Shown here piece by piece: positions 8,903-17,671 of a stretch of 64,000 nt of DNA. Both the position numbers and the translations under genes were made by a program. The notes under the pieces were generated by a model that made no database searches, was not told the origin of the DNA, and saw only the letters and a program-made list of their open reading frames with translations. Every line of letters starts with the position of its first letter. The stretch's first letter is position 1. The stretch covers positions 6,324,001 to 6,388,000 of the forward strand of contig NZ_CP061913.1 of assembly GCF_019904175.1 (NCBI RefSeq). The letters are read 5' to 3'. Source of the DNA: Dactylosporangium vinaceum. GTDB taxonomy: Bacteria > Actinomycetota > Actinomycetes > Mycobacteriales > Micromonosporaceae.

Positions 8903-9367
8903 ATGAGCGCCATGACGGCATGGCAGGACGTGGAGCGGGCGGAGCCGGAGTTCGCGGGGCGGGTCCGGGCGCTGTTCGACGCGCACCGGCACAAGACCAT
9001 CGCCACGGTGCGCGCCGACGGCGCCCCGCGGATCTCCGGCATCGAGGCGACGTTCGAGGCCGGCGAGCTCTGGTTCGGCTCGATGGCCAACGCCCGCAAG
9101 GGCGCCGACCTGCGCCGCGACCCGCGGTTCGGCCTGCACAGCGCGACCGTCGACCCGATCGAGGGCGCCGAGGCCCGGTGGCCGGGCGAGGCGAAGATCA
9201 GCGGCCGGGCCGTGCTGGCCCCGCCGCACCCCGACCACGGCGGCAGCGACCGCTTCCGGGCCGTCATCACCCAGGTCGTGCACACCCACCTCAACCCGGA
9301 GGCCACCCTGCTCGTCGTCGAGTGGTGGACCCCGGACGGCGGGCTACGCCGGGCCGAGCGGGAGTGA
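8903..9367 (+). CDS. Pyridoxamine 5'-phosphate oxidase-family (FMN split-barrel) protein
   Basis: A 154-residue protein with the split-barrel flavin/F420-binding fold: TIATVRADGAPRISGIEATF in the N-terminal strands, then GSMANARKGADLRRDPRFGL. Such small proteins bind FMN, F420 or heme and reduce or sequester small molecules; the substrate is unknown. It starts 24 bp after the dioxygenase-like gene and may be cotranscribed with it. Its last 24 bases overlap the 3' end of the convergent methyltransferase gene. Confidence 0.82.
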   Translation: MSAMTAWQDVERAEPEFAGRVRALFDAHRHKTIATVRADGAPRISGIEATFEAGELWFGSMANARKGADLRRDPRFGLHSATVDPIEGAEARWPGEAKISGRAVLAPPHPDHGGSDRFRAVITQVVHTHLNPEATLLVVEWWTPDGGLRRAERE

Positions 9368-10093
9368 CCCGCCGGCGGTGACCACCCGCGAGGCGAGGAA
9401 CGGCCCGCCCCACCAGCAGCGCCAGCCGAGATTGCGCCGGGCGGCGGTGCTCAGGCCCAGCGCCCGCAGCCGATCCACGTACGTGCCGGTGTGCAGCAGG
9501 TCGACGACGGCCAGCCGCCCGCCCGGCCGCAGGACCCGCACCGCCTCGTCGATCGCCGCCTGCCGGCCGGCCGCCGCGGCGATGTTGTGGATGACGAAGC
9601 TGCTGACGACGACGTCGAAGCTGCGGTCCGGGAACGGCAGCCGGGTGATGTCACAGGTGTGCACCTCCACCCGCCCGGCGACCCCTTCCAGCTCGGCGTT
9701 GCGCAGCGTCACCTCGGGCCCGTTGCCGGTCTGGTCGGCCTGCCAGACGTCGACCCCGACCGCCCGCCCGGCCGGCAACCGCCGCGCCGCCGCGAGCAGC
9801 ACCGCCCCGCGCCCGCACCCGAGATCGAGCAGCTCCTCGTCCCCGCGCAGCCCGAGCCCGTCCAGAATCCCGTCCCACGCCCGGAACTTGCCGGCCCGCG
9901 TGGTGTGCACGTAGAAGAATCCGAACAGCGCCAGCCCCACCGAGGCCAGGCCGAACCAGGCGCTCACCACGGCGGCGAGCACACCGGACCCCACGATCAG
10001 CGCCCCGAGCACCGCCGCCTGCCCCCATGCCGGGACCACTGCGAAGTCCCCGTCATACCCATAGTCCCCGCGTCGCTCGCTCACACGGGCCAT
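9344..10093 (-). CDS. Membrane-anchored class I SAM-dependent methyltransferase
   Basis: A 249-residue protein. Two hydrophobic segments (about 25-65) precede a Rossmann methyltransferase domain with motif I LLDLGCGRGAVLLAAARR, motif II acidic GVDVW, a motif III-like TCDITRLPF, and VLRPGGRLAVVDLLHTGTY. The two N-terminal spans are unusual for a small-molecule methyltransferase and suggest a membrane-associated substrate such as a lipid or quinone; this is inference. It starts with ATG and lies downstream of the large nuclease gene, separated by a hairpin, so it is probably transcribed on its own. Confidence 0.85.
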   Translation of the reverse strand: MARVSERRGDYGYDGDFAVVPAWGQAAVLGALIVGSGVLAAVVSAWFGLASVGLALFGFFYVHTTRAGKFRAWDGILDGLGLRGDEELLDLGCGRGAVLLAAARRLPAGRAVGVDVWQADQTGNGPEVTLRNAELEGVAGRVEVHTCDITRLPFPDRSFDVVVSSFVIHNIAAAAGRQAAIDEAVRVLRPGGRLAVVDLLHTGTYVDRLRALGLSTAARRNLGWRCWWGGPFLASRVVTAGGSLPLGPA

Positions 10094-10184
10094 TCTTCGC
10101 GTGGGTACCGCGGGCCGCTTGTACGAATGTTCCCCGGCCGGAGGTATCAGCGGACCGCCGGTCCCGCGCCCTGATGACGCGGAC

Positions 10185-10214
10185 GGGGCCGCCCTCCGGA
10201 CGAAGAGCGGCCCC
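10185..10214. terminator. Hairpin after the ExeM-type nuclease gene
   Basis: GGGGCCGC (10185-10192) pairs perfectly with GCGGCCCC (10207-10214) around a 14-nt loop, just past the nuclease stop on the minus strand. It probably separates that transcript from the downstream methyltransferase gene. Confidence 0.5.
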
Positions 10215-10229
10215 GCGGACTACCGGCGA

Positions 10230-13200
10230 TCAGGCGACCGGCTGCCAGGGTCCCCACGGGTCACCGGGGGTCTGGTTGCGCGTCCACCACTTGGCGACGT
10301 ACTTCTTGTTCTGGTACACGACAACGTCACCGGCCGTGAAGATGCGCGACGCGGTCCAGAGCGCGGTGCCGTCCGGGGTCGTGGCGATCTGCTGCCACGG
10401 GCCGTACGGGTCGCCCGGAACCTGGTTCTGCGTCCACCACGACGCCTGCCACACCGAGCCGTTGAACGAAACCTTGTCGCCGGCGAGGTACACCTTCGAC
10501 GAGTTCCACGCCGGCACGATCGGCGTCACCGGGGCGTTGAGCCCGACGACGACCGGGTCGTGGTCCGACGCCGCGAACGGGTCCGCGCCGTTGAACAGCT
10601 GGGTGACGTTGTAGTTGTACCGGCTGTAGGCGTACGCGATCGCCTCCTGCGCGTTGATCTGCCAGACGTCGGCCCCGGTCACGAGGGCGCGCGCGCCCGC
10701 GTTGGCCAGGACGTGATCCAGCGAGCCCTGCAGCCCGTCGAACGAGTACGTCGACTCCGACGGGTCCAGGGTCGAGCCCAGGTCGGTGTAGCCGGCCTGG
10801 TAGAGCACCTGCAGCGGGTCCTCCTGGGTGTACGAGTTGAGGTCGCCGACCAGGAAGATGCGGTTGGTGCCGATCACGGACGCCGCGGTGTTCGCGAACG
10901 CCACGGTGTCCTGCGCCTCGCGGACCCGGGTCGCGTTGAACGAGCCCTGGTTGTTCGCGGGCGAGGACGTGTCCGGGGCGTCACCGTCATACAGCGGGTC
11001 ACCGGCGCCCTTGGACTTCCAGTGGTTCGTGACGACCAGGAACGCGTCGGCGTCCTGGGCGCCCGCCTTCTTGAAGCCCTGCGCCAGCGGCTCGCGGGCG
11101 ATCGAGAACGGCTGGCCCGGCGCCGAGGACGTCAACAGGATCGTCGACGCCCCGACCAGGGCCACGTCCGCCGGCTTGTAAATGAACGCCGAGCGGATGA
11201 CGTCCTCGTCGGACAGTGCCGGGAGCTTGTCGGCGCCCGGTGAGGGCACGTACGCCCACACGTTCGCGCCGGCCGCCGCGTTGAGCGCGTCGACGAGCTG
11301 GGCGAGGGCCGTGTCCCGGGCCTCGCCGAACTTCGCCGAGTTCTCGACCTCTTCCAGCGACACGATGCTCGCCCCGAGCCGGTTGATGCCGGTCACGATC
11401 TTCGCCTGCTGCCGCTGGAAGCTGGCGTCGTTCGCGGCACCGCGCGGACCCGCGGCGTTGTTCGGACCGGTGCAACTGCGCACGGTGACGTGGTTGCCGG
11501 CCCGGTCGTCGTACCAGGTGCAGGTGCCGAGCCCGGCCGCGACGTACCGCTCGCCCGTCATCGGGAAGTAGTTCTCGACGTTGAACGTGGCCAGGCGCAG
11601 GTTGCCGCCGACGTCGGCGGGCTGCGCGTTGGCCGTGCGGGTGTCGCTGAACGTGGCGACGGCCGCCCCGTCGTCGGTGACCTGCTTCGTCGGCTGGAAG
11701 TTCCAGAGCGAGAAGCGGTACTCCAGGATCACCGGCTGGTGGAACGTGACCTTCGACCCGATGCTCACCGCGTTGGCCGGCGTGAACCACGGCAGTGGCG
11801 TGCCGGCGTTGGCGGCCGAGCTGTAGTTGACGCTCGCACCGTCGTCGAGGGTCACCGACCGGGCCGCGTTGTCGGCCACCACGGCCTGCGCCTCGGGGCT
11901 GCCCGGGCGGCCCGCGTCCGTCGGCTGGCGCAGGGGCGCGTCGCCGGCGGCGAGGGTGAAGGAGCCGTACCAGTTCGCGTCGTAGTTGTCCGCGACGGTG
12001 AACGTGCCCTGCGGCGCGATCAGCTCACCCTCGTGGGCCTCCTTCTCCGCGTCGGTGTCCAGGCTCGTCCACGGGATCGTGCCCGCCTTGACGGCCGGCA
12101 GCGGCGCGGCCAGCTTTGTCACCGACGGTGCGGTGATCTCGGTCTCGCCCTGGAACTCCGCGACGGTACCGCTGACCCGCACGCTGTCGCCGATGCCCAC
12201 CTGCGCGGCCGAGACCGACCCGAACACGAATATCGCGTCGGACGCGCCCGGCGTCAGGTCCTCGGCCTCGGTGCCGCCCGCCCCGCCGGTCTCCAGGAAG
12301 AAGCCGTTGAAGCCGCCGGTCGTGTAGACCGCCGTCACCACGCCCTCGGTCGTCACGGACTTCCCGCTGTAGGGCGAGGTGTCAGTGCCGGTGCCCTGGA
12401 TCGCGGCGATGGCGAGGACCTCGGCCGCGGCGTTCACCGTGTAGGTGAACGTCGCCGCGGCGCTCGCCCCGCCGTTGTCGGTCACGGTGACCGTCACCGA
12501 CGAGGTGCCCGCCGCGCTGGGCGTGCCGGTGATCACGCCGGCCGCAGAGATCGCCAGCCCACTCGGCAGACCGGAGGCCGTCCAGGTGTACGGCGAGCCG
12601 CCCCCCGAGGCCGCCAGCGTCACGGGCGCGATCGCGGTGCCCACGGTCGCGGTCTGCGGCCCCGGGTTCGTCACCGCGAGCGAGCTCGTGCCCCCGTCCG
12701 ACGCCGCGTTCTGCGGTGCCGGCGTCGCCGTGTGGAAGTCGGCGGCGTTGCTGTCGGTGTCCGCGCCGGCCGCGTCGCGCTGGTAGCTGAGCACCAGCGA
12801 GTTCCCGGTCGCGGCGGCCCCCTCGGGGGAGTTGCTGGTGCCCCAGCCGATCTTGTCGATGACCGACGGGTCGGTCGGCAGCACGCCCGTGGCGCTCGCG
12901 GCGATGAACAGCGTGCCGCCGCCCGCGCCCGGGTTGACGCTGGTGCCGGTGTTCAGGTCGGGCGTCGGCAGCGGCGCACCCGGGTTGGTGCTCGCCCCGT
13001 TGCCCGGCAGCATGATCAGGAAGTGACCGTGCGCGGCCACCGTCCCGGTCAGCGTGAACACCTGCGCACCGCTGGGCACGACGGTGCTCGTGGGCGCCCG
13101 GTACTGCAGCGTGTCCCCACTCAGCGCGATCGGGCTCGCGGTCGGGTTGTACAGCTCGATGAACTTGTTCGAGTAGCTCGCACCCGACGAGCCGCCGTTG

Positions 13201-13334
13201 ACGTAGGCCTCACTGATCACCAGGCCGGTGCCCGCCGGGTTGGCGGACGCCGCAGTGGCGAGGAACGGGAGAGCCAGGCACGCCATGGACAGGGATAATG
13301 CGACGGAGACCCGCCGGACGAGCGCACGGGACAT
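10230..13334 (-). CDS. Large secreted ExeM/NucH-type endonuclease with LTD and chitin-binding modules
   Basis: A 1034-residue extracellular nuclease. In order: signal peptide (to about residue 31), lamin-tail domain (about 35-180; TGLVISEAYVNGG and KFIELYNP), a putative Ig-like domain (about 205-300), an OB-type module (VTTEGVVTAVY), then an endonuclease/exonuclease/phosphatase domain (NLRLATFNVENYF; VGDLNSYTQEDP; SDHDPVVVGL) and two C-terminal CBM5/12 repeats (SWWTQNQVPGDPYGPWQ and KWWTRNQTPGDPWGPWQ). The family degrades extracellular DNA; the binding modules may hold it on chitin or cell-wall polymers. ATG at 13334 follows GGAGG by eight bases and opens the signal peptide, so it is preferred over an upstream in-frame start. 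Confidence 0.92.
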   Translation of the reverse strand: MSRALVRRVSVALSLSMACLALPFLATAASANPAGTGLVISEAYVNGGSSGASYSNKFIELYNPTASPIALSGDTLQYRAPTSTVVPSGAQVFTLTGTVAAHGHFLIMLPGNGASTNPGAPLPTPDLNTGTSVNPGAGGGTLFIAASATGVLPTDPSVIDKIGWGTSNSPEGAAATGNSLVLSYQRDAAGADTDSNAADFHTATPAPQNAASDGGTSSLAVTNPGPQTATVGTAIAPVTLAASGGGSPYTWTASGLPSGLAISAAGVITGTPSAAGTSSVTVTVTDNGGASAAATFTYTVNAAAEVLAIAAIQGTGTDTSPYSGKSVTTEGVVTAVYTTGGFNGFFLETGGAGGTEAEDLTPGASDAIFVFGSVSAAQVGIGDSVRVSGTVAEFQGETEITAPSVTKLAAPLPAVKAGTIPWTSLDTDAEKEAHEGELIAPQGTFTVADNYDANWYGSFTLAAGDAPLRQPTDAGRPGSPEAQAVVADNAARSVTLDDGASVNYSSAANAGTPLPWFTPANAVSIGSKVTFHQPVILEYRFSLWNFQPTKQVTDDGAAVATFSDTRTANAQPADVGGNLRLATFNVENYFPMTGERYVAAGLGTCTWYDDRAGNHVTVRSCTGPNNAAGPRGAANDASFQRQQAKIVTGINRLGASIVSLEEVENSAKFGEARDTALAQLVDALNAAAGANVWAYVPSPGADKLPALSDEDVIRSAFIYKPADVALVGASTILLTSSAPGQPFSIAREPLAQGFKKAGAQDADAFLVVTNHWKSKGAGDPLYDGDAPDTSSPANNQGSFNATRVREAQDTVAFANTAASVIGTNRIFLVGDLNSYTQEDPLQVLYQAGYTDLGSTLDPSESTYSFDGLQGSLDHVLANAGARALVTGADVWQINAQEAIAYAYSRYNYNVTQLFNGADPFAASDHDPVVVGLNAPVTPIVPAWNSSKVYLAGDKVSFNGSVWQASWWTQNQVPGDPYGPWQQIATTPDGTALWTASRIFTAGDVVVYQNKKYVAKWWTRNQTPGDPWGPWQPVA

Positions 13335-13665
13335 AGACCCGGACCTCCAGGTGGTCGGTGACAATTTCCGCCGGCCCGCGGGCCGACCTTGGGACGCTAG
13401 GCGCCCGACTGCGACTGCCGGCAGACGAAGGCTGAACGGCGTGTAAACCCTATGGCAGATCCACGCGCGATCGGGCGATGATAGGGCTGGATATAGGGGT
13501 CGGTCACCCCGTCAGCAATGCGACAGGAAAATCCGTCGGCGCCCATTTCATCAAAACACGCCGATGTTTTGGTACGTCCATTTCCGCCGTTTCGCACCAC
13601 AGGGCGCGGGACGCACTTGCCGTGACGAGCGCCGGGCGCGCCGGTGCACCCGGGCGGTAAGCGAT
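13335..13665. other. Intergenic region without a convincing gene, containing an AT-rich inverted repeat
   Basis: 331 bp between the nuclease start and the truncated methyltransferase. It must hold the nuclease promoter. The only open frame of note, on the minus strand, has no family resemblance and poor codon bias. CAAAACA (13552-13558) and TGTTTTG (13565-13571) form a perfect 7-bp inverted repeat with a 6-nt spacer, in a locally AT-richer patch. It could be an operator or a remnant of the lost 3' sequence of the neighbour. Confidence 0.4.
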
Positions 13666-14157
13666 TCACCGGACCCGCTGGCGGATCCTCAGCTCGGTCC
13701 AGGTACCACCGGCAATGTGGTGGGTTGCGACGGTGGCCAGCAGCCCACCCGGGCGCAGAGCGTCAGCGGACTTCGACACCCGCACCGCGGGGTCGATCCA
13801 GTGAAACGCGGTAGCGGCGAACACCACGTCGAACGGCTCGCCGGGCAACGGCCACGCCTCGAACGCCCCCGTCACGACCTCCACCGCGTCGAACCGGGCA
13901 AGACTTCGCCGAGCCACCGCCGCCAGCTCCGCGCCCAGCTCGACAGCCACGACGCGGTAGCCCCGCTCGGCCAGCGACACCGTCGCCTGCCCGGTGCCAC
14001 AGCCGATCTCCAGCACGCCGGCCCCGGGCACCACCCCGCCCGCAGCGAGATCATCGAACATCTGCGCCGGGTACCGCGGGCGGGCGCGGTCATACCGCAC
14101 AGCGTCCTCGTCGAACGTTGCTCGCACCTTCACGGCGTCATTGCCATCGCTCACCAT
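13666..14157 (-). pseudogene. Class I SAM methyltransferase, probably 3'-truncated
   Basis: 163 residues of a common methyltransferase family. The N-terminal half is well preserved: VRATFDEDAVRYDRARPRYP, motif I VLEIGCGTGQATVSLAERG, then AVELGAELAAVARR and ATAFHWIDPAVRV. Relatives I know run to about 260 residues, and the typical continuation after ATHHIAGGT is replaced by TWTELRIRQRVR and a stop. No continuation is visible in the other minus frames of 13397-13665. The domain core is present, so a shortened active protein is possible, but 3' loss is more likely. ATG at 14157 is chosen because homology begins just after it. Confidence 0.6.
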
Positions 14158-14284
14158 CAGAGAGTACGAGCGCGGCTCCTTCGACACGCGCCAATTGCCG
14201 ATGCCAGGCCCGCCGGGGGCAGCCGCCCGCCCACGCACCGATCGTCACCGAATTCGCCATCACGTGCCGTTACCATGGGCACCG

Positions 14285-14917
14285 ATGAGCGAGGCCGAGG
14301 AGACCGCGAAGGTGCGCCGGGTCTGGGACCGCCAGGCGCCCGAGTACGACCGGCAGATCCAGCTCCTGGAGCGCATCTGGTTCACCGGCGGCCGGGAGTG
14401 GCTGACGTCCCGCGCGCGCGGACGGGTGCTCGAGGTCGCCATCGGCACCGGCCGCAACCTGCCCCACTACGCCCCCGGCACGGACCTCACCGGCGTCGAG
14501 CTGAGCCCCGCCATGCTGGCCGTCGCCCGGCGCCGCGCCCTCTCGCTCGGGTGCGCGGCCGAGCTCCACGAGGGCGACGCCGAACAGCTCGACTTCGGCG
14601 GCGGTACGTTCGACACGGTCGTCTGTGCCCTGTCGCTCTGCGCAATCCCCCGCCCGGCCGCGGCGCTCGCCGAGATGCACCGGGTCCTGCGACCCGGCGG
14701 CCGCCTGCTGCTGCTCGACCACGTCGGCAGCACCTGGCCACCCATCTACGCGGCGCAGTGGCTCCTGGAGCGCTTCACGATCCGCTCGGCGGGCGAGCAC
14801 TTCACGCGCCGCTCACTGCCCCTGGTGCGGGCCGCCGGCTTCGAGATTGTCGAGCACGAACGGCGCAAGGCGGGCTCGATCGAACGCCTGCACGCCCGCA
14901 AACCGCCCGCCGGCTGA
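14285..14917 (+). CDS. UbiE-like class I methyltransferase
   Basis: A 210-residue cytosolic SAM-dependent methyltransferase resembling the UbiE/COQ5 and phospholipid N-methyltransferase group. It has VRRVWDRQAPEYDRQI at the N-terminus, motif I VLEVAIGTGRNLPHY, GVELSPAML, the motif II-like FDTVVCALSLCAIP and VLRPGGRLLLLDHVGS. Motif I carries A-I in place of the usual G-C (EVAIGTG), which is common in this subgroup. The substrate is unknown. It is divergent from the truncated methyltransferase and followed by a repeat-filled gap. Confidence 0.85.
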   Translation: MSEAEETAKVRRVWDRQAPEYDRQIQLLERIWFTGGREWLTSRARGRVLEVAIGTGRNLPHYAPGTDLTGVELSPAMLAVARRRALSLGCAAELHEGDAEQLDFGGGTFDTVVCALSLCAIPRPAAALAEMHRVLRPGGRLLLLDHVGSTWPPIYAAQWLLERFTIRSAGEHFTRRSLPLVRAAGFEIVEHERRKAGSIERLHARKPPAG

Positions 14918-15367
14918 GGTTCCCCCACCACCAACGACGCCAGAACTCTCGACCCGCCACGGGGCGGCCACCCGCTGCCCGCGTCCCGCCGATCCACGCA
15001 CCGGACCACAGCCACCTGAGCCACCACGCTCGTCTAGGTGCCTGGCCCATCCGCCACCCAGGCCGGCAACTCAGGGGCCAACCCGTCCGCCACCCAGGCA
15101 CACAACTCAAGGCTCAACCCGCCCGCCACCCAGGCACACAACTCAAGGCTCAACCCGCCCGCCACCCGGACACGCAACTTGGGGGTCAACCGGTCCGCCG
15201 CCCAGCCCGGCAACGCCTCTGCCGCCACCGGATCGTCCGTGGGTTGGCCCGGTCTCCGCCGCAGCCGCCGGAGATCCCGGTCGCGGCGGGTTGGCAGCTG
15301 GACCGGCTAACGTGATTTTCGTCGATGTCGACGGTTATCTCAGTTTTGGTCGATGTCGACGGTTGTC
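14918..15367. other. Gene-free gap with two kinds of direct repeat
   Basis: 450 bp between the 3' ends of two convergent genes. It holds a 36-bp tandem array (15048-15217) and a separate pair of 23-bp direct repeats (15321-15371). Open frames across the array give only 12-residue repetitive peptides on either strand, without a start and binding site that would support a gene. Confidence 0.6.
15048..15217. repeat. 36-bp tandem repeat array
   Basis: Copies begin at 15048, 15084, 15120 and 15156, with a partial fifth from 15192. The core is CCGCCACCCAGGCACACAAC followed by TCAAGGCTCAACC. Copies 2 and 3 differ at one base; the outer copies are more diverged. The period is a multiple of three, so all copies share one reading frame, but no gene is evident. 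Confidence 0.85.
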
Positions 15368-15371
15368 TCAG
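15321..15371. repeat. Pair of 23-bp direct repeats with GTCGAC cores
   Basis: GTCGATGTCGACGGTT followed by A/GTCTCAG occurs at 15321-15343 and 15349-15371, differing at one base, with a 28-bp period. The second copy touches the 3' end of the septum-type gene. Because both flanking genes end here, a promoter role is not obvious. Confidence 0.75.
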
Positions 15372-16210
15372 GATGTCGGAAGGTCACCGAGGCCGTAGAG
15401 GCTCGTCGTGATCGGGTGGTCGAGGAGAACCCAGCAGCGGGCGCTGTGCTCGCCGCCCGGCCAGGCCGTCGCGTCGCCGGTCGGGCGGGCGGTGATGGTG
15501 ACGTGACGCTGGTCAAGCAGGTCGGCGGGCATTGCCGTGTAGGTCTGGGCCCGGGCCTTGCACTCGACGGCGAACGCACCCGAGACGGCGTCGGCCGTGG
15601 CCGGGAAGTCGGGCCAGTCGGACTCGGCGATGCCGACGAACTCCATGTCGTGCGGGTCGGTGCACGGCAGCCGTCGGGTGCCGATGAACGCGTTCAGCAC
15701 CACGACGTGAGTCGCGCAGCCCAGCTGGAGGTCCGGCGCCGGCCCCGAGCCGTCGGGGTTACCGCGCATCGAGCCGCGCCGATCGGCGACGGGGTCGAGT
15801 TCGTCACCCAGGGTGATGGCGTCGCAGCGGTACCACCGCCGCCCCTGCTGCCATTGCTCACGTGGCGGGGCGGTGATGATCAGCTGGACGTGCAGGGTGC
15901 GCCAGTCCGCACCGAGGTAACGCTCGGCGGTGCGTCCGCACTCGGCGTACTCGGCACCCAGCTCGGACCGCGCCGGCGGCTCGGCCCGACCGGCCAGGAC
16001 GCTGCCAACCTCACCCACGGCGACCGTCTCGAGACGGTGTGGCTCGGTGCAGGCCACACGAACCGGGTCAACCCCGGCCCAGCACTCCCCCGCCGCCGGC
16101 CCAGCCTCCGACCCCCCGTCCGCGGGCCGCAGCGCAAGCAGCACCAGCACCGCGACGACCGCAGCGACCACGATCGCGCCGACCTTCGCCAACGTCCGCC
16201 CCCAGCGCAC
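15368..16210 (-). CDS. Septum-formation-family membrane protein
   Basis: A 280-residue protein with one N-terminal membrane span (about residues 10-27) and an external part with paired Cys-rich units: GECWAGVDPVRVACTEPHRLETV and CATHVV...LPCTDPHDMEFVGI. The C-x(n)-C-PH-E pattern matches the actinobacterial septum formation/DUF4190-associated domain, whose name derives from weak genetic evidence, so its role should be read as a cell-envelope protein of unknown mechanism. Conserved Cys residues probably form disulfides outside the cell. It has no close operon partner; repeats lie on both sides. Confidence 0.7.
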   Translation of the reverse strand: MRWGRTLAKVGAIVVAAVVAVLVLLALRPADGGSEAGPAAGECWAGVDPVRVACTEPHRLETVAVGEVGSVLAGRAEPPARSELGAEYAECGRTAERYLGADWRTLHVQLIITAPPREQWQQGRRWYRCDAITLGDELDPVADRRGSMRGNPDGSGPAPDLQLGCATHVVVLNAFIGTRRLPCTDPHDMEFVGIAESDWPDFPATADAVSGAFAVECKARAQTYTAMPADLLDQRHVTITARPTGDATAWPGGEHSARCWVLLDHPITTSLYGLGDLPTS

Positions 16211-16606
16211 CCCGCCATTGTCGCAGCGCGCTCACCCATCGTCGCACCGCGATCACCGACAACCGTGACGAGCACCATCGCGCCAACCTCGGCCACCAAT
16301 GTCGCAGCGCGGTCCCACATCACCGCAGCGCAATCCGAGACGACCGGACCGAACACGATAATGCGATCTCCGTCGACGCCCGCTACCAGCGCACGTCCCC
16401 ATAGTCGCAGCGCAGTCACACATTGCTGCCGCGCGTTGACCCATCGTCGCACCGCGATCGAAGAAGACCGACGCAAGCACGATGGCGTCGACGTCCGTCG
16501 ACGTCCGCCGGCAGCACACGCCGCCGCAGTCGCAGCGCGGTCACGCATTGCCGCAGCGCGATGAAAGTCGCGGGAACACGGCGGGGGTGTGCGGGCAGTC
16601 ATCGGT
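16211..16606. repeat. Four dispersed copies of a degenerate 40-bp element
   Basis: The element, roughly GTCGCAGCGCGGTCACACAT followed by TGCCGCAGCGCGATC, occurs near 16216-16254, 16297-16335, 16400-16438 (with an extra half to 16459) and 16525-16563. Each copy contains two related halves about 21 bp apart. An ACCCATCGTCGCACCGCGATC half appears identically at 16234-16254 and 16439-16459. Coding bias is absent, so the long open frames crossing here look like artefacts. The region must also contain the promoter of the septum-type gene. Confidence 0.65.
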
Positions 16607-17071
16607 ATGTTGCACAACATGGCCGACCCGGCAGAGACGAGCCGCCGCCGGTCGACCGCCTCACCTCCGACCGCGTCTCCCCCGTCCCCATCTCTGTCGA
16701 CGGACACCGCGCCACCACGCGCACGAGCCGCAAGCGCTGTAGGACCGCCGCGAGGCGAGACCGCGACGGTCACGGCCGCAACACCGCCGATCCCGGCCAC
16801 CCTGCGGCTCATCCACGGGCCGACCGACGATCCACTCCGACCAGCCGCAGTACCGTCAGCCGACGCCATGAAACCGCCGACCGGCGCCGCAACACCACCA
16901 GCCCGCGCCGCAACACCACCAGCCGACGCCGCGACGCCGCCGCCGCTGACAGGGACGGGGACGCGGACGAGATCCAGACCGGAACCGGAACCAGCCCGGC
17001 CATCGGCACCGGCCTCGGTAGACGGCGACAAGGGACCACGGCCGGCCCCGATTACGCCGTCGACGCAGGGC

Positions 17072-17671
17072 ATGACCCCGCGTGCTGAGATCGTCACGCA
17101 GCTGACCGGAGAGGTGCCGGTCGATGGACTGCCGGATGTCGGCCAGCTGTTCGACCGTTACGGCGCGGAGCTGCGGCACTACTGCGCGAGCCGGGTCGGG
17201 GCCGGTCTCGCCGAGGACATCGTCGCCGAGACGTTCCTCATCGCGTACCAGCGCCGCGACCGGCTGCACGACGGGCCGGTGCGGGCGTGGCTGTACGGGA
17301 TCGCCTCCAACCTCCTGCGCCGCCACCGGCGCACCGAGACCCGCGCGCTGCGGACGCTCGCCCGGACCGGGCAGGACCCGCTGGTGCCCGACGTCGCCGA
17401 CCGCGCCATTGCCCGGGCCGACGCCTCAACAGCGCGAAGAGACCTGGCGGGGGTACTGGCCCGGCTGCCGGCCCGCCAGCGCGACGTCCTCCTGCTCTAC
17501 GCCCTGGCCGACCTCGACTACGACACCATCGCGCGCACGCTCGGGATCCCGCTCGGGTCCGTGCAGTCCGCGCTGTTCCGGGCGCGGACAAAACTCCGCG
17601 CCGCGCTCACCGGCGGCCCGCTGCGCCCGGCGCCGGCCCGCATCATGCCCAGTGCCGAGGGGGAGCTGTGA
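17072..17671 (+). CDS. ECF-type RNA polymerase sigma factor
   Basis: A 199-residue sigma-70 family protein. Region 2 is seen in FDRYGAELRHYCASRVG...DIVAETFLIAYQRRDR, and region 4 in ARLPARQRDVLLLYALADLD and TIARTLGIPLGSVQSALFRAR. The open frame continues upstream to 16589 as a Pro/Ala/Thr-rich stretch (AATPPARAATPPADAATPPP), but third-position GC bias collapses before about 17070, so the ATG at 17072 is preferred; a start at 16607 would add a long disordered tail. The stop overlaps the next gene's ATG (TGATG), showing translational coupling to the CU044_5270-type partner, which probably acts in the same signalling pathway. Confidence 0.85.
   Translation: MTPRAEIVTQLTGEVPVDGLPDVGQLFDRYGAELRHYCASRVGAGLAEDIVAETFLIAYQRRDRLHDGPVRAWLYGIASNLLRRHRRTETRALRTLARTGQDPLVPDVADRAIARADASTARRDLAGVLARLPARQRDVLLLYALADLDYDTIARTLGIPLGSVQSALFRARTKLRAALTGGPLRPAPARIMPSAEGEL

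Noticed and set aside
13397..13669. 90-codon minus-strand open frame next to the truncated methyltransferase
   Set aside because: No similarity to the missing methyltransferase C-terminus and no coding bias.
15034..15310. Short repeat-protein genes on either strand of the 36-bp array
   Set aside because: No ribosome-binding site, no signal peptide and no family; the open frames follow from a repeat period divisible by three.
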